Source: Lachnospiraceae bacterium UBA1759
GTDB taxonomy: Bacteria; Bacillota; Clostridia; Lachnospirales; Lachnospiraceae
Reading direction: 5' to 3'
Assembly: GCA_002315555.1 (NCBI GenBank)
Contig: DCHF01000051.1
Span: 90,480-145,963 of the forward strand
Length of the DNA stretch: 55,484 nucleotides
Positions 1 through 7,668 of the stretch are shown here, piece by piece (positions within the stretch are counted from its first letter, which is position 1; each line of letters opens with the position of its first letter). The notes under the pieces are model-generated. The model was not told the DNA's origin. It saw only the letters and a program-made list of their open reading frames with translations, and searched no databases. The position numbers and the translations under genes were made by a program.

Positions 1-1869
1 AAGACCGTTGCGGAAGAGTATCCGGACGCGTTGAAAACGGCGATGGAGGAGAACTACCGGAAGACAGTCGATGAAAAGACGGAAGAGGAGATCGATAAGA
101 TACTGCAGGATACTATCGATGAAGTGACGGAAGAAAAGCTTTCGGAGGTGCTGGACGGCGCAGACAAGTGGAAATGGTATGTGCTGGACCGGAATTCACA
201 GGAATCCTACGTGCAGTATCGCGATGCCGCAGACCAGATGACCAAGATCGCGGCCATCTTCCCGGTATTCTTCCTGTTCGTTGCGGCACTGGTCTGCTTC
301 ACGACGATGACCCGCATGGTCGCAGAGCAGCGGCAGCTGATCGGCACGTATAAGGCGCTCGGATACGGTAAACGGGCGATCGCCTCGCGCTATATCCTGT
401 ACGCGCTTGCCGCCTCGCTCATCGGCGGCGTGACGGGCTGTATCATCGGTCTGCAGGTCTTCCCGCTTGTGATCTTCAACTCCTGGGGCATTGCCTACCA
501 GATGCCGGCGATGATCCATGCCAATAATTACCGGCTCTGCCTGATCTCCGTTGGCGGCATCACGGCGGTCGTCGTTCTGGCGGCCTTCCTGGCGTGCCTG
601 TCCGCCCTCCGCGAGGTTCCGGCGGAACTGATGCGCCCGAAGGCGCCCAAGATCGGCCGGAAGGTTTTACTGGAACGCATTCCCTTCCTCTGGAAGCGGA
701 TCTCCTTTGCCCGTAAAGTGACGATCCGCAACATTTTCCGTTACAAAAAGCGTTTCTTCATGACGCTCGTCGGCGTGGCGGGCTGCACCGGACTTCTGGT
801 GACCGGCTTCGGTATTTCCGACAGCATCAGCGGCCTTGTGACCACGCAGTTCAGCGAGATCTTCCGCTATGACGCGACGATCACGCTGTCAGGAGATGCC
901 TCGGATGAAGCGCTGGAAGCGACCCACGAGTGGGTCGGCAGTCAGCCGGAATTCACGGATACGTTGTTTGTATCAAGCTCGTCCGGAAATTCAAATACGG
1001 TGCTCGAGGCGACATCGGACCGCGAGGATATCGCAACGACGATCATCGTCACCGATGAACCCGTGAAGTTTGAGGAATTCATCGACCTGAGGAAGGTATC
1101 CCGCGGTCAGGAAACGATCGATCTTCCCGCGGACGGCGTGGCCATGTCTCAGCGGACGGCGGAAATGCTCGAATTGAAAGAGGGTGATACCTATTTCCTG
1201 GAGAACCGCGACGGTATCCGGAAGGAGGCCCGTGTCGGCGCGATCGTCGAGTTTTATGTAGGCCATTATGTCTACATGACCGCGTCGTATTATGAGCAGA
1301 TATTTGGTGAAAAAGCACCGGAGAACATGGTGCTTGCGATCACGACCGATGATATCACGCAGGACGAGCAGGACAAGGTCGGCGAGCTCCTGATGGAATC
1401 GGAGGAAATCACCGGTGTCAGCTTCTTCTCCGTCAGCGTGAAGACCATTAATTCGATGATCAGCGCCCTCCGCATCATTACGATCGTACTGATCATTTCC
1501 TCGGGCCTTCTGGCCTTCGTGGTCCTTTACAACCTGTCGAATGTCAATATTTCCGAGCGTTTGCGCGAGATCGCGACCATCAAGGTCCTGGGCTTTTATG
1601 ACCCGGAGGTCAATGCGTATGTCTACCGTGAGACGATCGCCATCACGGTCATCGGTGCGCTTGTCGGCGTTCCGGTCGGCATCGCGATCCACCACATGAT
1701 CATGGGCACGGTCTCGATGGATGCGGTGACCTTCGGTAACTACATCGCCCCGGTGAGCTACCTTTACAGCGTGCTTCTCACCGTGGTATTTGCGCTGATC
1801 GTGTCGATCTTCATCAACATGAAGCTGAAGAAGATCCCGATGGTGGAATCACTGAAGAGCGTGGAGTAA
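1..1869 (+). CDS. FtsX-family ABC transporter permease, 3' part
   Basis: C-terminal part of a large FtsX/MacB-type permease; the frame is open from base 1, so the start lies outside the window and about 622 residues are visible. The first ~65 residues are charged and helical (the end of an extracytoplasmic coiled region). Then come membrane segments encoded near 247-315, 391-477, 535-610 and 754-816, an extracytoplasmic domain of ~200 residues, and three more membrane segments near 1474-1535, 1636-1707 and 1759-1821. The cytoplasmic motifs EQRQLIGTYKALGY and ERLREIATIKVLGF, each following a first membrane segment, are the mark of the two FtsX domains. Such permeases work with a LolD/MacB-type ATPase, probably encoded upstream. 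Substrate unknown; the family handles lipids, peptides or antimicrobial resistance. The gene ends convergently with the next one, 65 bases apart. Confidence 0.88.
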   Translation, partial: KTVAEEYPDALKTAMEENYRKTVDEKTEEEIDKILQDTIDEVTEEKLSEVLDGADKWKWYVLDRNSQESYVQYRDAADQMTKIAAIFPVFFLFVAALVCFTTMTRMVAEQRQLIGTYKALGYGKRAIASRYILYALAASLIGGVTGCIIGLQVFPLVIFNSWGIAYQMPAMIHANNYRLCLISVGGITAVVVLAAFLACLSALREVPAELMRPKAPKIGRKVLLERIPFLWKRISFARKVTIRNIFRYKKRFFMTLVGVAGCTGLLVTGFGISDSISGLVTTQFSEIFRYDATITLSGDASDEALEATHEWVGSQPEFTDTLFVSSSSGNSNTVLEATSDREDIATTIIVTDEPVKFEEFIDLRKVSRGQETIDLPADGVAMSQRTAEMLELKEGDTYFLENRDGIRKEARVGAIVEFYVGHYVYMTASYYEQIFGEKAPENMVLAITTDDITQDEQDKVGELLMESEEITGVSFFSVSVKTINSMISALRIITIVLIISSGLLAFVVLYNLSNVNISERLREIATIKVLGFYDPEVNAYVYRETIAITVIGALVGVPVGIAIHHMIMGTVSMDAVTFGNYIAPVSYLYSVLLTVVFALIVSIFINMKLKKIPMVESLKSVE

Positions 1870-1934
1870 ATCGAAGGGTATAAAACGAAAGACATTTTTG
1901 CATGCGGCTCTGCGTTTTTTCGCAAACTCGCCTT

Positions 1935-3041
1935 TTACTGCAGACCCCTTCTCTTTTTTCTTCGCACACGATTGATATGTCGCTCGAATTCGCCACTGTT
2001 TATGAACTCGGCCAGGACATACTGGTCAAAGGCCGGTACGGTGCAGGAGTAGAAGCCGAGGCGCTCTTCAAAGACCGGGATCAGCCGTTCCGGCAGGACC
2101 AGATAACTGATACGGGTGGCCGGGGAGATGGTCTTGGTAAAGGAATTCAGATAGAGGACATGGCCGCCCGGCGAAAGGGAAAAGACGGTTTCTTCGGGCT
2201 TTTTGGACGGGGTGAATTCCGACTCGAAATCGTCCTCGATGATGAATCCGTTTTTAGATTCCGCCCAGCGGATGTATTCGCGACGCTTGGAGGCGCTGGT
2301 GCTGATGCCGCTCGGGAAGCTGCGGTAGGGGGTGATGTGGAGAACATCGGCCGGGCTCTCAGAAAGCGCGCGGGAACGGATGCCGTTGTCGGAAAGCGGA
2401 AGAAGATCCAGGGGGACGTTGTGCGCGCGGTAGACCTGCTCGATCTTTTCATACGAGGGGGACTCGATGCCAAAGGTCTTTTCGGTACCGAACAGCTGCA
2501 CCAGAAGGCCGTAGAAGTATTCGGAACCCGCGCCGATGTAGATCTGCTCTGCCCGGACCTTCAGTCCGCGACTGCGCCCCAGATAATCGGCGATGGCCTT
2601 CCGGAGGACCGGCGCGCCGCCGTGCGGCACGCGTTCCAGCAAACGGTCACCGTAATCGGTAATGATGCGGCGCATGATCTTGAAATAGCCGGAGGTCGGG
2701 AAATCGGCCGGCACGGAAGAATGGACACCGTGGGTGGAGGCGTAAGACACGGTGGCCGAAACATCAACCACTCCCTGCGCGCTCGTCTGCATGAAATCCT
2801 CTTCCTTGAAAATGACAAAGCTTCCGCTTCGTTCGCGTGACTCCAGATAGCCTTCCTCAAAGAGCAGGGCGAGAGCATGCTCCACGGTGATCAGACTGAC
2901 ACCGTAACGGTCACTGATCACCCGCTTAGACAGAAAGCGGCTGTTATAGGGATAGATCCCGTCCGTGATGGCCTTTTTCAGGATCTCGTAAAGCTGAATG
3001 TAGATCGGCCGTGCGGCGTCAAAAAAGTCATTCTTTTCCAT
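1935..3041 (-). CDS. MocR/GntR-type regulator with aminotransferase-like domain, C-terminally truncated
   Basis: Residues ~10-78 form a GntR winged helix-turn-helix (IYIQLYEILKKAI, then VISDRYGVSLITVEHALALL). A linker follows, and from ~110 a fold-type-I aminotransferase-like domain with the PLP-binding lysine present (SFTKTISPATR, K303). MocR proteins are usually 450-500 residues; in the well-studied GabR about 165 residues follow the PLP lysine, here only 66. The protein stops after ERHINRVRRKKRR, so roughly the last 100 residues, including the region that holds the substrate-carboxylate arginine, are absent. Only 65 bases separate its stop from the opposite gene, so the missing part is not nearby. 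It is divergent from an ECF S component, which it may control; a vitamin B6 or amino-acid ligand is a guess. Confidence 0.85.
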   Translation of the reverse strand: MEKNDFFDAARPIYIQLYEILKKAITDGIYPYNSRFLSKRVISDRYGVSLITVEHALALLFEEGYLESRERSGSFVIFKEEDFMQTSAQGVVDVSATVSYASTHGVHSSVPADFPTSGYFKIMRRIITDYGDRLLERVPHGGAPVLRKAIADYLGRSRGLKVRAEQIYIGAGSEYFYGLLVQLFGTEKTFGIESPSYEKIEQVYRAHNVPLDLLPLSDNGIRSRALSESPADVLHITPYRSFPSGISTSASKRREYIRWAESKNGFIIEDDFESEFTPSKKPEETVFSLSPGGHVLYLNSFTKTISPATRISYLVLPERLIPVFEERLGFYSCTVPAFDQYVLAEFINSGEFERHINRVRRKKRRGLQ

Positions 3042-3159
3042 CTGGTCTTATAAAATACTCCATTTCTGATACTTTTAATAATACCAAAATACGCTATACT
3101 GACTTAAAAATCAAGCAGATCATTTAAAAAGATCGGTCCTGGAGTTTTAGGAGGTAATT
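3042..3159. promoter_or_regulatory. Divergent control region between the MocR gene and the ECF S-component gene
   Basis: This AT-rich spacer must hold both promoters. A -10-like TATACT lies at 3095-3100 for the rightward gene; its -35 is poor, which fits an activator-dependent promoter. Several ATAC elements recur in a row between 3068 and 3100 (GATACTTTTA, ATACCAAAATAC, TATACT), including one ATACCA. Direct repeats of ATACCA are known operators for GabR-type MocR proteins, but here only one full copy is seen. A strong AGGAGG precedes the ATG at 3160. Confidence 0.4.
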
Positions 3160-3957
3160 ATGGAAAACACAAAGAAAAACAAAATCGGTAATCTTATTGG
3201 CGGAGGTGCTCTTAGCGTGCTTGGTGTGATCGCTATGATCCTGACCCGCGGAGGAGCCGTTGCCGAAGAAGCGACGAACGGCGCTAAGGCTTTATATTCC
3301 GTCAGCATCGTACTGGTCATCATTGGCGTGATCCTTTTAGTGACCGCAGTTCTTCCGCCGCAGAAAAAGATCGATGCCAAGACCCTTTCCGCAGCGGCGA
3401 TCATGGCAGCCCTTTGCTACGTAGGCTTTGCGTTCTTCAAGATCGATATCCCGGTTCCGGGTTCTGCGGAAAAGACCGCTTTCCACCTCGGCAATGTATT
3501 CTGTGTACTGGCAGCGCTGTTCATCGGCGGTCTGTGGGGCGGCCTGGCCGGCGCGGTCGGTATGACTATCGGCGATCTTCTGACCGGTTACATCACATCC
3601 GCACCGAAGACGTTTTTACTCAAGCTCTGCATCGGCCTGATCACCGGCCTTGTTGCTCATAAGGTGCTGCACATCGACCGTGAAAAGAATAAAGCAAAAC
3701 TGACCTGGAAGACTGTAGTTTCCGCAGCAGCCGGCATGGCATTCAATGTCATTGCGGACCCGATCGTCGGCTATTTCTACAAGCGCTACCTGTTCGGCCT
3801 TTCTCAGGATTTTGCGAAGGCACTTGCAAAGGTCTCCGCAGTAACGACGTTAGTCAATGCGATCGTCGCCGTTGTTGTCGCAACGATCTTCTATCTGGCC
3901 CTGAGACCGGCGCTTCGTAAGATCGGCTTCCTCAGCAGCGTAAAGGAGGCGGAGTGA
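3160..3957 (+). CDS. ECF-type transporter S component (vitamin/cofactor uptake)
   Basis: A 265-residue integral membrane protein. Two hydrophobic segments lie in residues 12-67, followed by a core of about six helices. The stretch from AAIMAALCYVGFAFF through LFIGGLWGGLAGAVGMTIGDLLTGY is the typical pattern of ECF S components (riboflavin/HMP/pyridoxine-type), including the Ala-rich first helix that contacts the T subunit and the G-x-x-xGDLL loop. S components bind the vitamin and use a shared EcfAA'T energy module encoded elsewhere. The substrate cannot be read from sequence. The divergent MocR gene suggests a PLP-linked or amino-acid-linked compound (inference). The extra two N-terminal helices are unusual for the family. 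The start has a perfect Shine-Dalgarno site (TAGGAGGTAATT before ATG). Confidence 0.82.
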   Translation: MENTKKNKIGNLIGGGALSVLGVIAMILTRGGAVAEEATNGAKALYSVSIVLVIIGVILLVTAVLPPQKKIDAKTLSAAAIMAALCYVGFAFFKIDIPVPGSAEKTAFHLGNVFCVLAALFIGGLWGGLAGAVGMTIGDLLTGYITSAPKTFLLKLCIGLITGLVAHKVLHIDREKNKAKLTWKTVVSAAAGMAFNVIADPIVGYFYKRYLFGLSQDFAKALAKVSAVTTLVNAIVAVVVATIFYLALRPALRKIGFLSSVKEAE

Positions 3958-4039
3958 GTTCGAGCATTACGCAGCTCATACAGGAGGTTATACAGGCACG
4001 GAGCCTGCAGGAAGTTATGTTAACTGAGAAATAAACAGA

Positions 4040-4075
4040 AAAAAGCCCATGGAACATCGTTCCATGGGCTTTTTC
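4040..4075. terminator. Bidirectional rho-independent terminator
   Basis: Perfect stem AAAAGCCCATGGAAC / GTTCCATGGGCTTTT with a 3-base loop, flanked by A and T runs, so it can stop transcription from the ECF gene on the plus strand and from the rnf operon on the minus strand. Confidence 0.9.
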
Positions 4076-4089
4076 TTATACATCTAAGC

Positions 4090-4902
4090 TCACTGCTTGG
4101 AAGCACCGAGTAAGTTTGAAATACGAATGACACCGGTCGGGCATCCTGCTACGCAGGTACCGCAGCCGTCACATTTTGCGTAATCGATGACGGCGAGGTT
4201 GTTTTCCACGTGAACAGCATCGAACGGGCAGTTCTTTTCGCATTTTTTACAGCCGATGCAGCCCGCTGTACAGGACTTGCGGGTATCCGCACCTTTTGCG
4301 GTGCTGGAGCAGTAAACGCCGGCTTTTTCGATGTCATCGACCAAAAGGATAATGCCCTGCGGACAGGTCTTTGCACACAGCCCGCAGCCGATACACTTGG
4401 CCGGATCGATCTTTGCAATACCTTTTTCGGAAGCAATCGCGTTCTGCGGACAAACCGCCGCACAGTCCCCGAATCCCAGACAACCGTAGGTGCAGGTTCC
4501 GTTTCCGCCGTAGAACAGCTTTGCTGCCTTACAGGTGGAAATACCCTTGTAATCGTGTTTTTTCTTAGTTGCGTCACAGTCGCCGGAGCACTTGACGATC
4601 GCCACCTGCTCCACAACGTCTTCCGCTTCCACGCCTAAGACCTCTGCGATCTTTGCGGCAACGGCATCGGCGCCCGGAACACAGAGGTTCGTTTTGGTAC
4701 CCGGCTCCAGAAGAGCCTTTGCGTAACCGTCACAGCCGGTGTAACCGCAGGCACCGCAGTTGGCGCCCGGCAGGCAGTCACGGATCACGGGGAAACGCTC
4801 ATCTTCCTTGACGGCCATAACATGAGAAGCGATTGAAAGACCGACACCGCAGATCAGACCGATCGCGGTCACGGCAATGATCGGAATCAGAATTTCCATC
4901 AT
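4090..4902 (-). CDS. rnfB: RnfB, ferredoxin-interacting iron-sulfur subunit of the Rnf complex
   Basis: 270 residues. An N-terminal membrane helix (residues 4-24) is followed by the RnfB cluster-binding motif CLPGANCGACGYTGC, then a Cys-rich half. There lie four ferredoxin-type motifs: CTYGCLGFGDCAAVCP, CIGCGLCAKTCP, CIGCKKCEKNCP and CDGCGTCVAGCP, i.e. about two 2[4Fe-4S] ferredoxin domains plus the N-terminal cluster. RnfB accepts electrons from reduced ferredoxin on the cytoplasmic side and passes them into the complex. It is the last gene of the rnfCDGEAB operon, 12 bases after rnfA, and is followed by a terminator. All cluster cysteines appear present. Confidence 0.96.
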   Translation of the reverse strand: MMEILIPIIAVTAIGLICGVGLSIASHVMAVKEDERFPVIRDCLPGANCGACGYTGCDGYAKALLEPGTKTNLCVPGADAVAAKIAEVLGVEAEDVVEQVAIVKCSGDCDATKKKHDYKGISTCKAAKLFYGGNGTCTYGCLGFGDCAAVCPQNAIASEKGIAKIDPAKCIGCGLCAKTCPQGIILLVDDIEKAGVYCSSTAKGADTRKSCTAGCIGCKKCEKNCPFDAVHVENNLAVIDYAKCDGCGTCVAGCPTGVIRISNLLGASKQ

Positions 4903-4914
4903 AACGGCACCTCC

Positions 4915-5508
4915 TTAACCGAACAGCTTCGTGATGATGCCGGCAAATCCGTAGAATGCCAGGGACACAATAGCTGCTGAAATCAGGGTGATCGGGAGAC
5001 CTTCGAAGCTCTTCGGCGGCTCGGATTCTTCAACGAGGCTGCGTACACCGGAGAACAGGACCATGGCCAGGAAGAAGCCCAGGCCGCATCCGACTGCGGT
5101 GAGAAGAGAATCGGCATAGTTGAAACCATCGGCGATGTTGTTCATCGTAACACCGAGAACACCGCAGTTCGTGGTGATCAGCGGGAGATAAACACCGAGG
5201 GATTTATGCAGGGACGGAACGTACTTTTTCAGTACGATCTCGACCAGCTGTACCAGCGCTGCGATGACCAGAATGAAGACGATGGTCTCCATGTAGGTGA
5301 AATCGATGCGGCCGGCCAGAAGCAGGTGATAAATGGGCCAGGTAACAGCTGTTGCCAGTACTTCGACGAAGATGACGGCAAGGCTCATGCCGACGGCCTG
5401 ATCCAGCTTCTTGCTGACGCCGAGGAACGGGCAGATACCCAGGAATTTAACTAATACGTAGTTGTTGGTGATCGCTGCGGTAAGAATAACAAAAATCAGA
5501 TTTTTCAT
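4915..5508 (-). CDS. rnfA: RnfA, membrane subunit of the Rnf complex
   Basis: 197 residues with six predicted membrane helices. The segments ITNNYVLVKFLGICPFLGVS and VYLPLITTNCGVLGV carry the conserved cysteines (FLGICPFLG and TTNCGVLG) that, in solved Rnf/Nqr structures, hold an intramembrane iron-sulfur centre shared with RnfE. The length matches the family (about 190-195). The start overlaps the end of rnfE by 4 bases (ATGA-type overlap), which indicates translational coupling. It is paralogous to RnfE. Confidence 0.96.
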   Translation of the reverse strand: MKNLIFVILTAAITNNYVLVKFLGICPFLGVSKKLDQAVGMSLAVIFVEVLATAVTWPIYHLLLAGRIDFTYMETIVFILVIAALVQLVEIVLKKYVPSLHKSLGVYLPLITTNCGVLGVTMNNIADGFNYADSLLTAVGCGLGFFLAMVLFSGVRSLVEESEPPKSFEGLPITLISAAIVSLAFYGFAGIITKLFG

Positions 5509-6209
5509 GCTTTTGCCTCCTTATCATTGGCCTGCTCGAGTGCAAGGCACGCTTCACGGTCGGTACAGCCCGCCGCGCAGCCCGCGCATCCGGCACAGCC
5601 GAATTCGGTCTTTGTGATGGCCTTACCGTTGGAAACCTTATTGATGATCGCGATCAGAAGACCGTAAACAAAGAATCCGCCCGGTGCGGTGGTCATGATG
5701 GAGATCGGGTTCTCGCAGAGCCACGGAATCTTTGCACCCATGAAGGTGCCGGCACCAAAGACCTCACGGATGGCAGCCATCGCGACGATCGCGAGGGTGA
5801 AGCCGAGGCCCATGCCGATTCCGTCGATGGCGGAATCGATCACGCCGTTCTTGCTTGCGAACATCTCGGCACGACCGAGGATGACACAGTTAACAACGAT
5901 CAGTGAAAGGTAAACACCGAGCGCCTGATACAGGCTGTAGGTGTAAGCTTCCATAACAAGTTCGACCACGGTAACGAAGCCGGCGATGACGACGATGTAG
6001 CAGGGGATACGGACTCTTGAAGGAATCACGTTTCTCAGTGCGGAAATCGCCATATTGGAAAGGATCAGAACGACCGTTGCTGCCACACCCATGCCGAGTG
6101 CCGCGGTAACGGAGGTGGATACCGCCAGTGTCGGGCAGGTACCCAGGATCAGTACCAGTACCGGGTTCTCTTTAATGAGACCCTTTAATAAATTCTGCAT
6201 TTTACTCAT
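5505..6209 (-). CDS. rnfE: RnfE, membrane subunit of the Rnf complex, with a Cys-rich C-terminal tail
   Basis: 234 residues. The first ~200 form the six-helix RnfE core, with the paired-cysteine signatures LGTCPTLAVS and SLIVVNCVILGRAE that mirror RnfA. The last ~30 residues are an extra cytoplasmic or terminal tail containing CAGCAGCAAGCTDREAC: five cysteines, spaced much like an iron-sulfur or metal site. RnfE of proteobacteria has no such tail; some clostridial RnfE proteins do carry cysteines here, as far as I recall. Overlaps of 4 bases with rnfG upstream and rnfA downstream show tight coupling. Confidence 0.95.
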   Translation of the reverse strand: MSKMQNLLKGLIKENPVLVLILGTCPTLAVSTSVTAALGMGVAATVVLILSNMAISALRNVIPSRVRIPCYIVVIAGFVTVVELVMEAYTYSLYQALGVYLSLIVVNCVILGRAEMFASKNGVIDSAIDGIGMGLGFTLAIVAMAAIREVFGAGTFMGAKIPWLCENPISIMTTAPGGFFVYGLLIAIINKVSNGKAITKTEFGCAGCAGCAAGCTDREACLALEQANDKEAKA

Positions 6210-6751
6210 TTTCCTGCCTCCGTGATCGTATTGAATGCCGTGAAGGCGGATTCAACGCAAGCTCTGTATGCGTTGGAGGTAATGGTCGCACCGGAGATCG
6301 CCTGAACGCCGGACAGGGAGGAATCCTCACCGGTGTACTGCGTCGTGTAGGACGGATCCGCGGTCTTGCCGCCTAAGGTGCTGGTCTCGGAGGAGACGTC
6401 CATCGTCTTTACGGCGATGATCTTTCCATCGGCATCGATGCCGCACATGACGGAAATGGTTCCGCCAAAGCCGTTCTGCTTTGCGGTGAAGATATAGCCG
6501 AGGACATTGCCGGAAGCATCGACGCCGCAGTAAGCCTCTGCGATGGAGGCATCAAGAGCGGAGGTCTCGACTTCCGTGAAGGAAACTGCATCCGGAATGA
6601 TCTCCTGACGTGCGGCAGTCGCGCGGGAAGCGGCATTCGCTGCGGAGACCGGTGCGGTAAAGTGGTTCACAACTGCGAGCAGGCCGGAGACGACAAGGCA
6701 GATCACAGTCAGAACGACAACGCTTTTTACGATATCATTTTTCTGCTTCAT
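6206..6751 (-). CDS. rnfG: RnfG, covalent-FMN subunit of the Rnf complex
   Basis: 181 residues: an N-terminal membrane anchor (residues 9-30) and an extracytoplasmic FMN-binding domain. The flavinylation motif SGATITS is present; T156 is the expected phosphoester-linked FMN acceptor, modified by ApbE, whose gene lies in the same operon. FGGTISVMCGID and KTMDVSSETSTLGGK match the FMN_bind fold. The gene overlaps rnfD and rnfE by 4 bases each. Confidence 0.95.
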   Translation of the reverse strand: MKQKNDIVKSVVVLTVICLVVSGLLAVVNHFTAPVSAANAASRATAARQEIIPDAVSFTEVETSALDASIAEAYCGVDASGNVLGYIFTAKQNGFGGTISVMCGIDADGKIIAVKTMDVSSETSTLGGKTADPSYTTQYTGEDSSLSGVQAISGATITSNAYRACVESAFTAFNTITEAGK

Positions 6752-7668
6752 GCTTTAATACCTCCGAACGGTTTGCTTGCTGTCCACTTGGTGATATACG
6801 GAGTCAGAATATTCATGAACAGGATGGAGAAGGAAACACCCTCACTGTAGGAGCCGAAACGGCGGATCAGCACGGTCAGAAGGCCGCAGCCAAAGCCGAA
6901 GATGACCTTGCCCCAGGTGGTGGAGGGGGTGGTGACGTAGTCCGTTGCCATAAAGATCGCGCCGAGGAACAGGCCGCCGGACAGGATCTGGGTGAGCGGG
7001 TCCGTGCCGCAGATCAGGCTGAGGACGCAGACGGTGCCGATGAAGACGACCGGAGTGTGCCAGGTGATGACCTTGCGGACCAGAAGGTAGACGAAGCCGA
7101 TGATCAGGGCGAGGATGCAGGTCTCGCCGAGACAGCCGCCGTGCATGCCGAGGAGAAGATCGGTCACGCTCACGGTCTTGCCGGCCTGCAGGAGTGCAAG
7201 CGGGGTGGCGGAGGAGACGACATCGGCGGAAAGAAGCGGCTTGTAAGCCCAGTTCGTCATGCTGCTCGAGAACGCCAGGAACATCACGATACGGCCCGTA
7301 ATTGCGGGATTTGCAAAGTTCTTGCCGAGACCGCCGAACAGTCCCTTAACGGCTACGATGGCCACTAAAGTGCCAAATACGGCCTGCCAGAGCGGAATAG
7401 ACACGGGCAGGTTGTATGCGAGGAGAACACCGGTAACGACGGCGGAAAGATCGCCGATGGTATTCGGCTTCTTCACGAGCTTGTCAAAGCCCCATTCGAA
7501 TACGACTGCGGAGACCACACATACTGCGGTAACGAGCAGCGCGCGAAGACCGTAATTGAAGACCGCAGCGATCAGTGCCGGGCACAGTGCGATGACCACG
7601 TCCAGCATGATGCGTTTGGTGGATTCGCCGCTGTGGATATGCGGTGATGAGGATACGCTATGCATCAT
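6748..7668 (-). CDS. rnfD: RnfD, membrane FMN subunit of the Rnf complex
   Basis: 306 residues with about eight to nine membrane helices. VSSATPLALLQ is the RnfD flavinylation motif; T155 is the expected covalent FMN site. KNFANPAITGR and the loop after it are typical of RnfD/NqrB. I take the start at 7668, where ATG overlaps the rnfC stop by 4 bases and GGAGG lies 7 bases upstream; the frame is open further upstream inside rnfC, but that part is only rnfC read in another frame. RnfD works with RnfG and RnfA/E in electron transfer across the membrane and ion pumping. Confidence 0.95.
   Translation of the reverse strand: MMHSVSSSPHIHSGESTKRIMLDVVIALCPALIAAVFNYGLRALLVTAVCVVSAVVFEWGFDKLVKKPNTIGDLSAVVTGVLLAYNLPVSIPLWQAVFGTLVAIVAVKGLFGGLGKNFANPAITGRIVMFLAFSSSMTNWAYKPLLSADVVSSATPLALLQAGKTVSVTDLLLGMHGGCLGETCILALIIGFVYLLVRKVITWHTPVVFIGTVCVLSLICGTDPLTQILSGGLFLGAIFMATDYVTTPSTTWGKVIFGFGCGLLTVLIRRFGSYSEGVSFSILFMNILTPYITKWTASKPFGGIKA

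Noticed and set aside
1902..2840. Plus-strand open frame of 312 codons opposite the MocR gene
   Set aside because: It mirrors the regulator gene; the protein is low-complexity, Arg/Gly/Asp-rich, with no domain, and the minus-strand gene has clear motifs.
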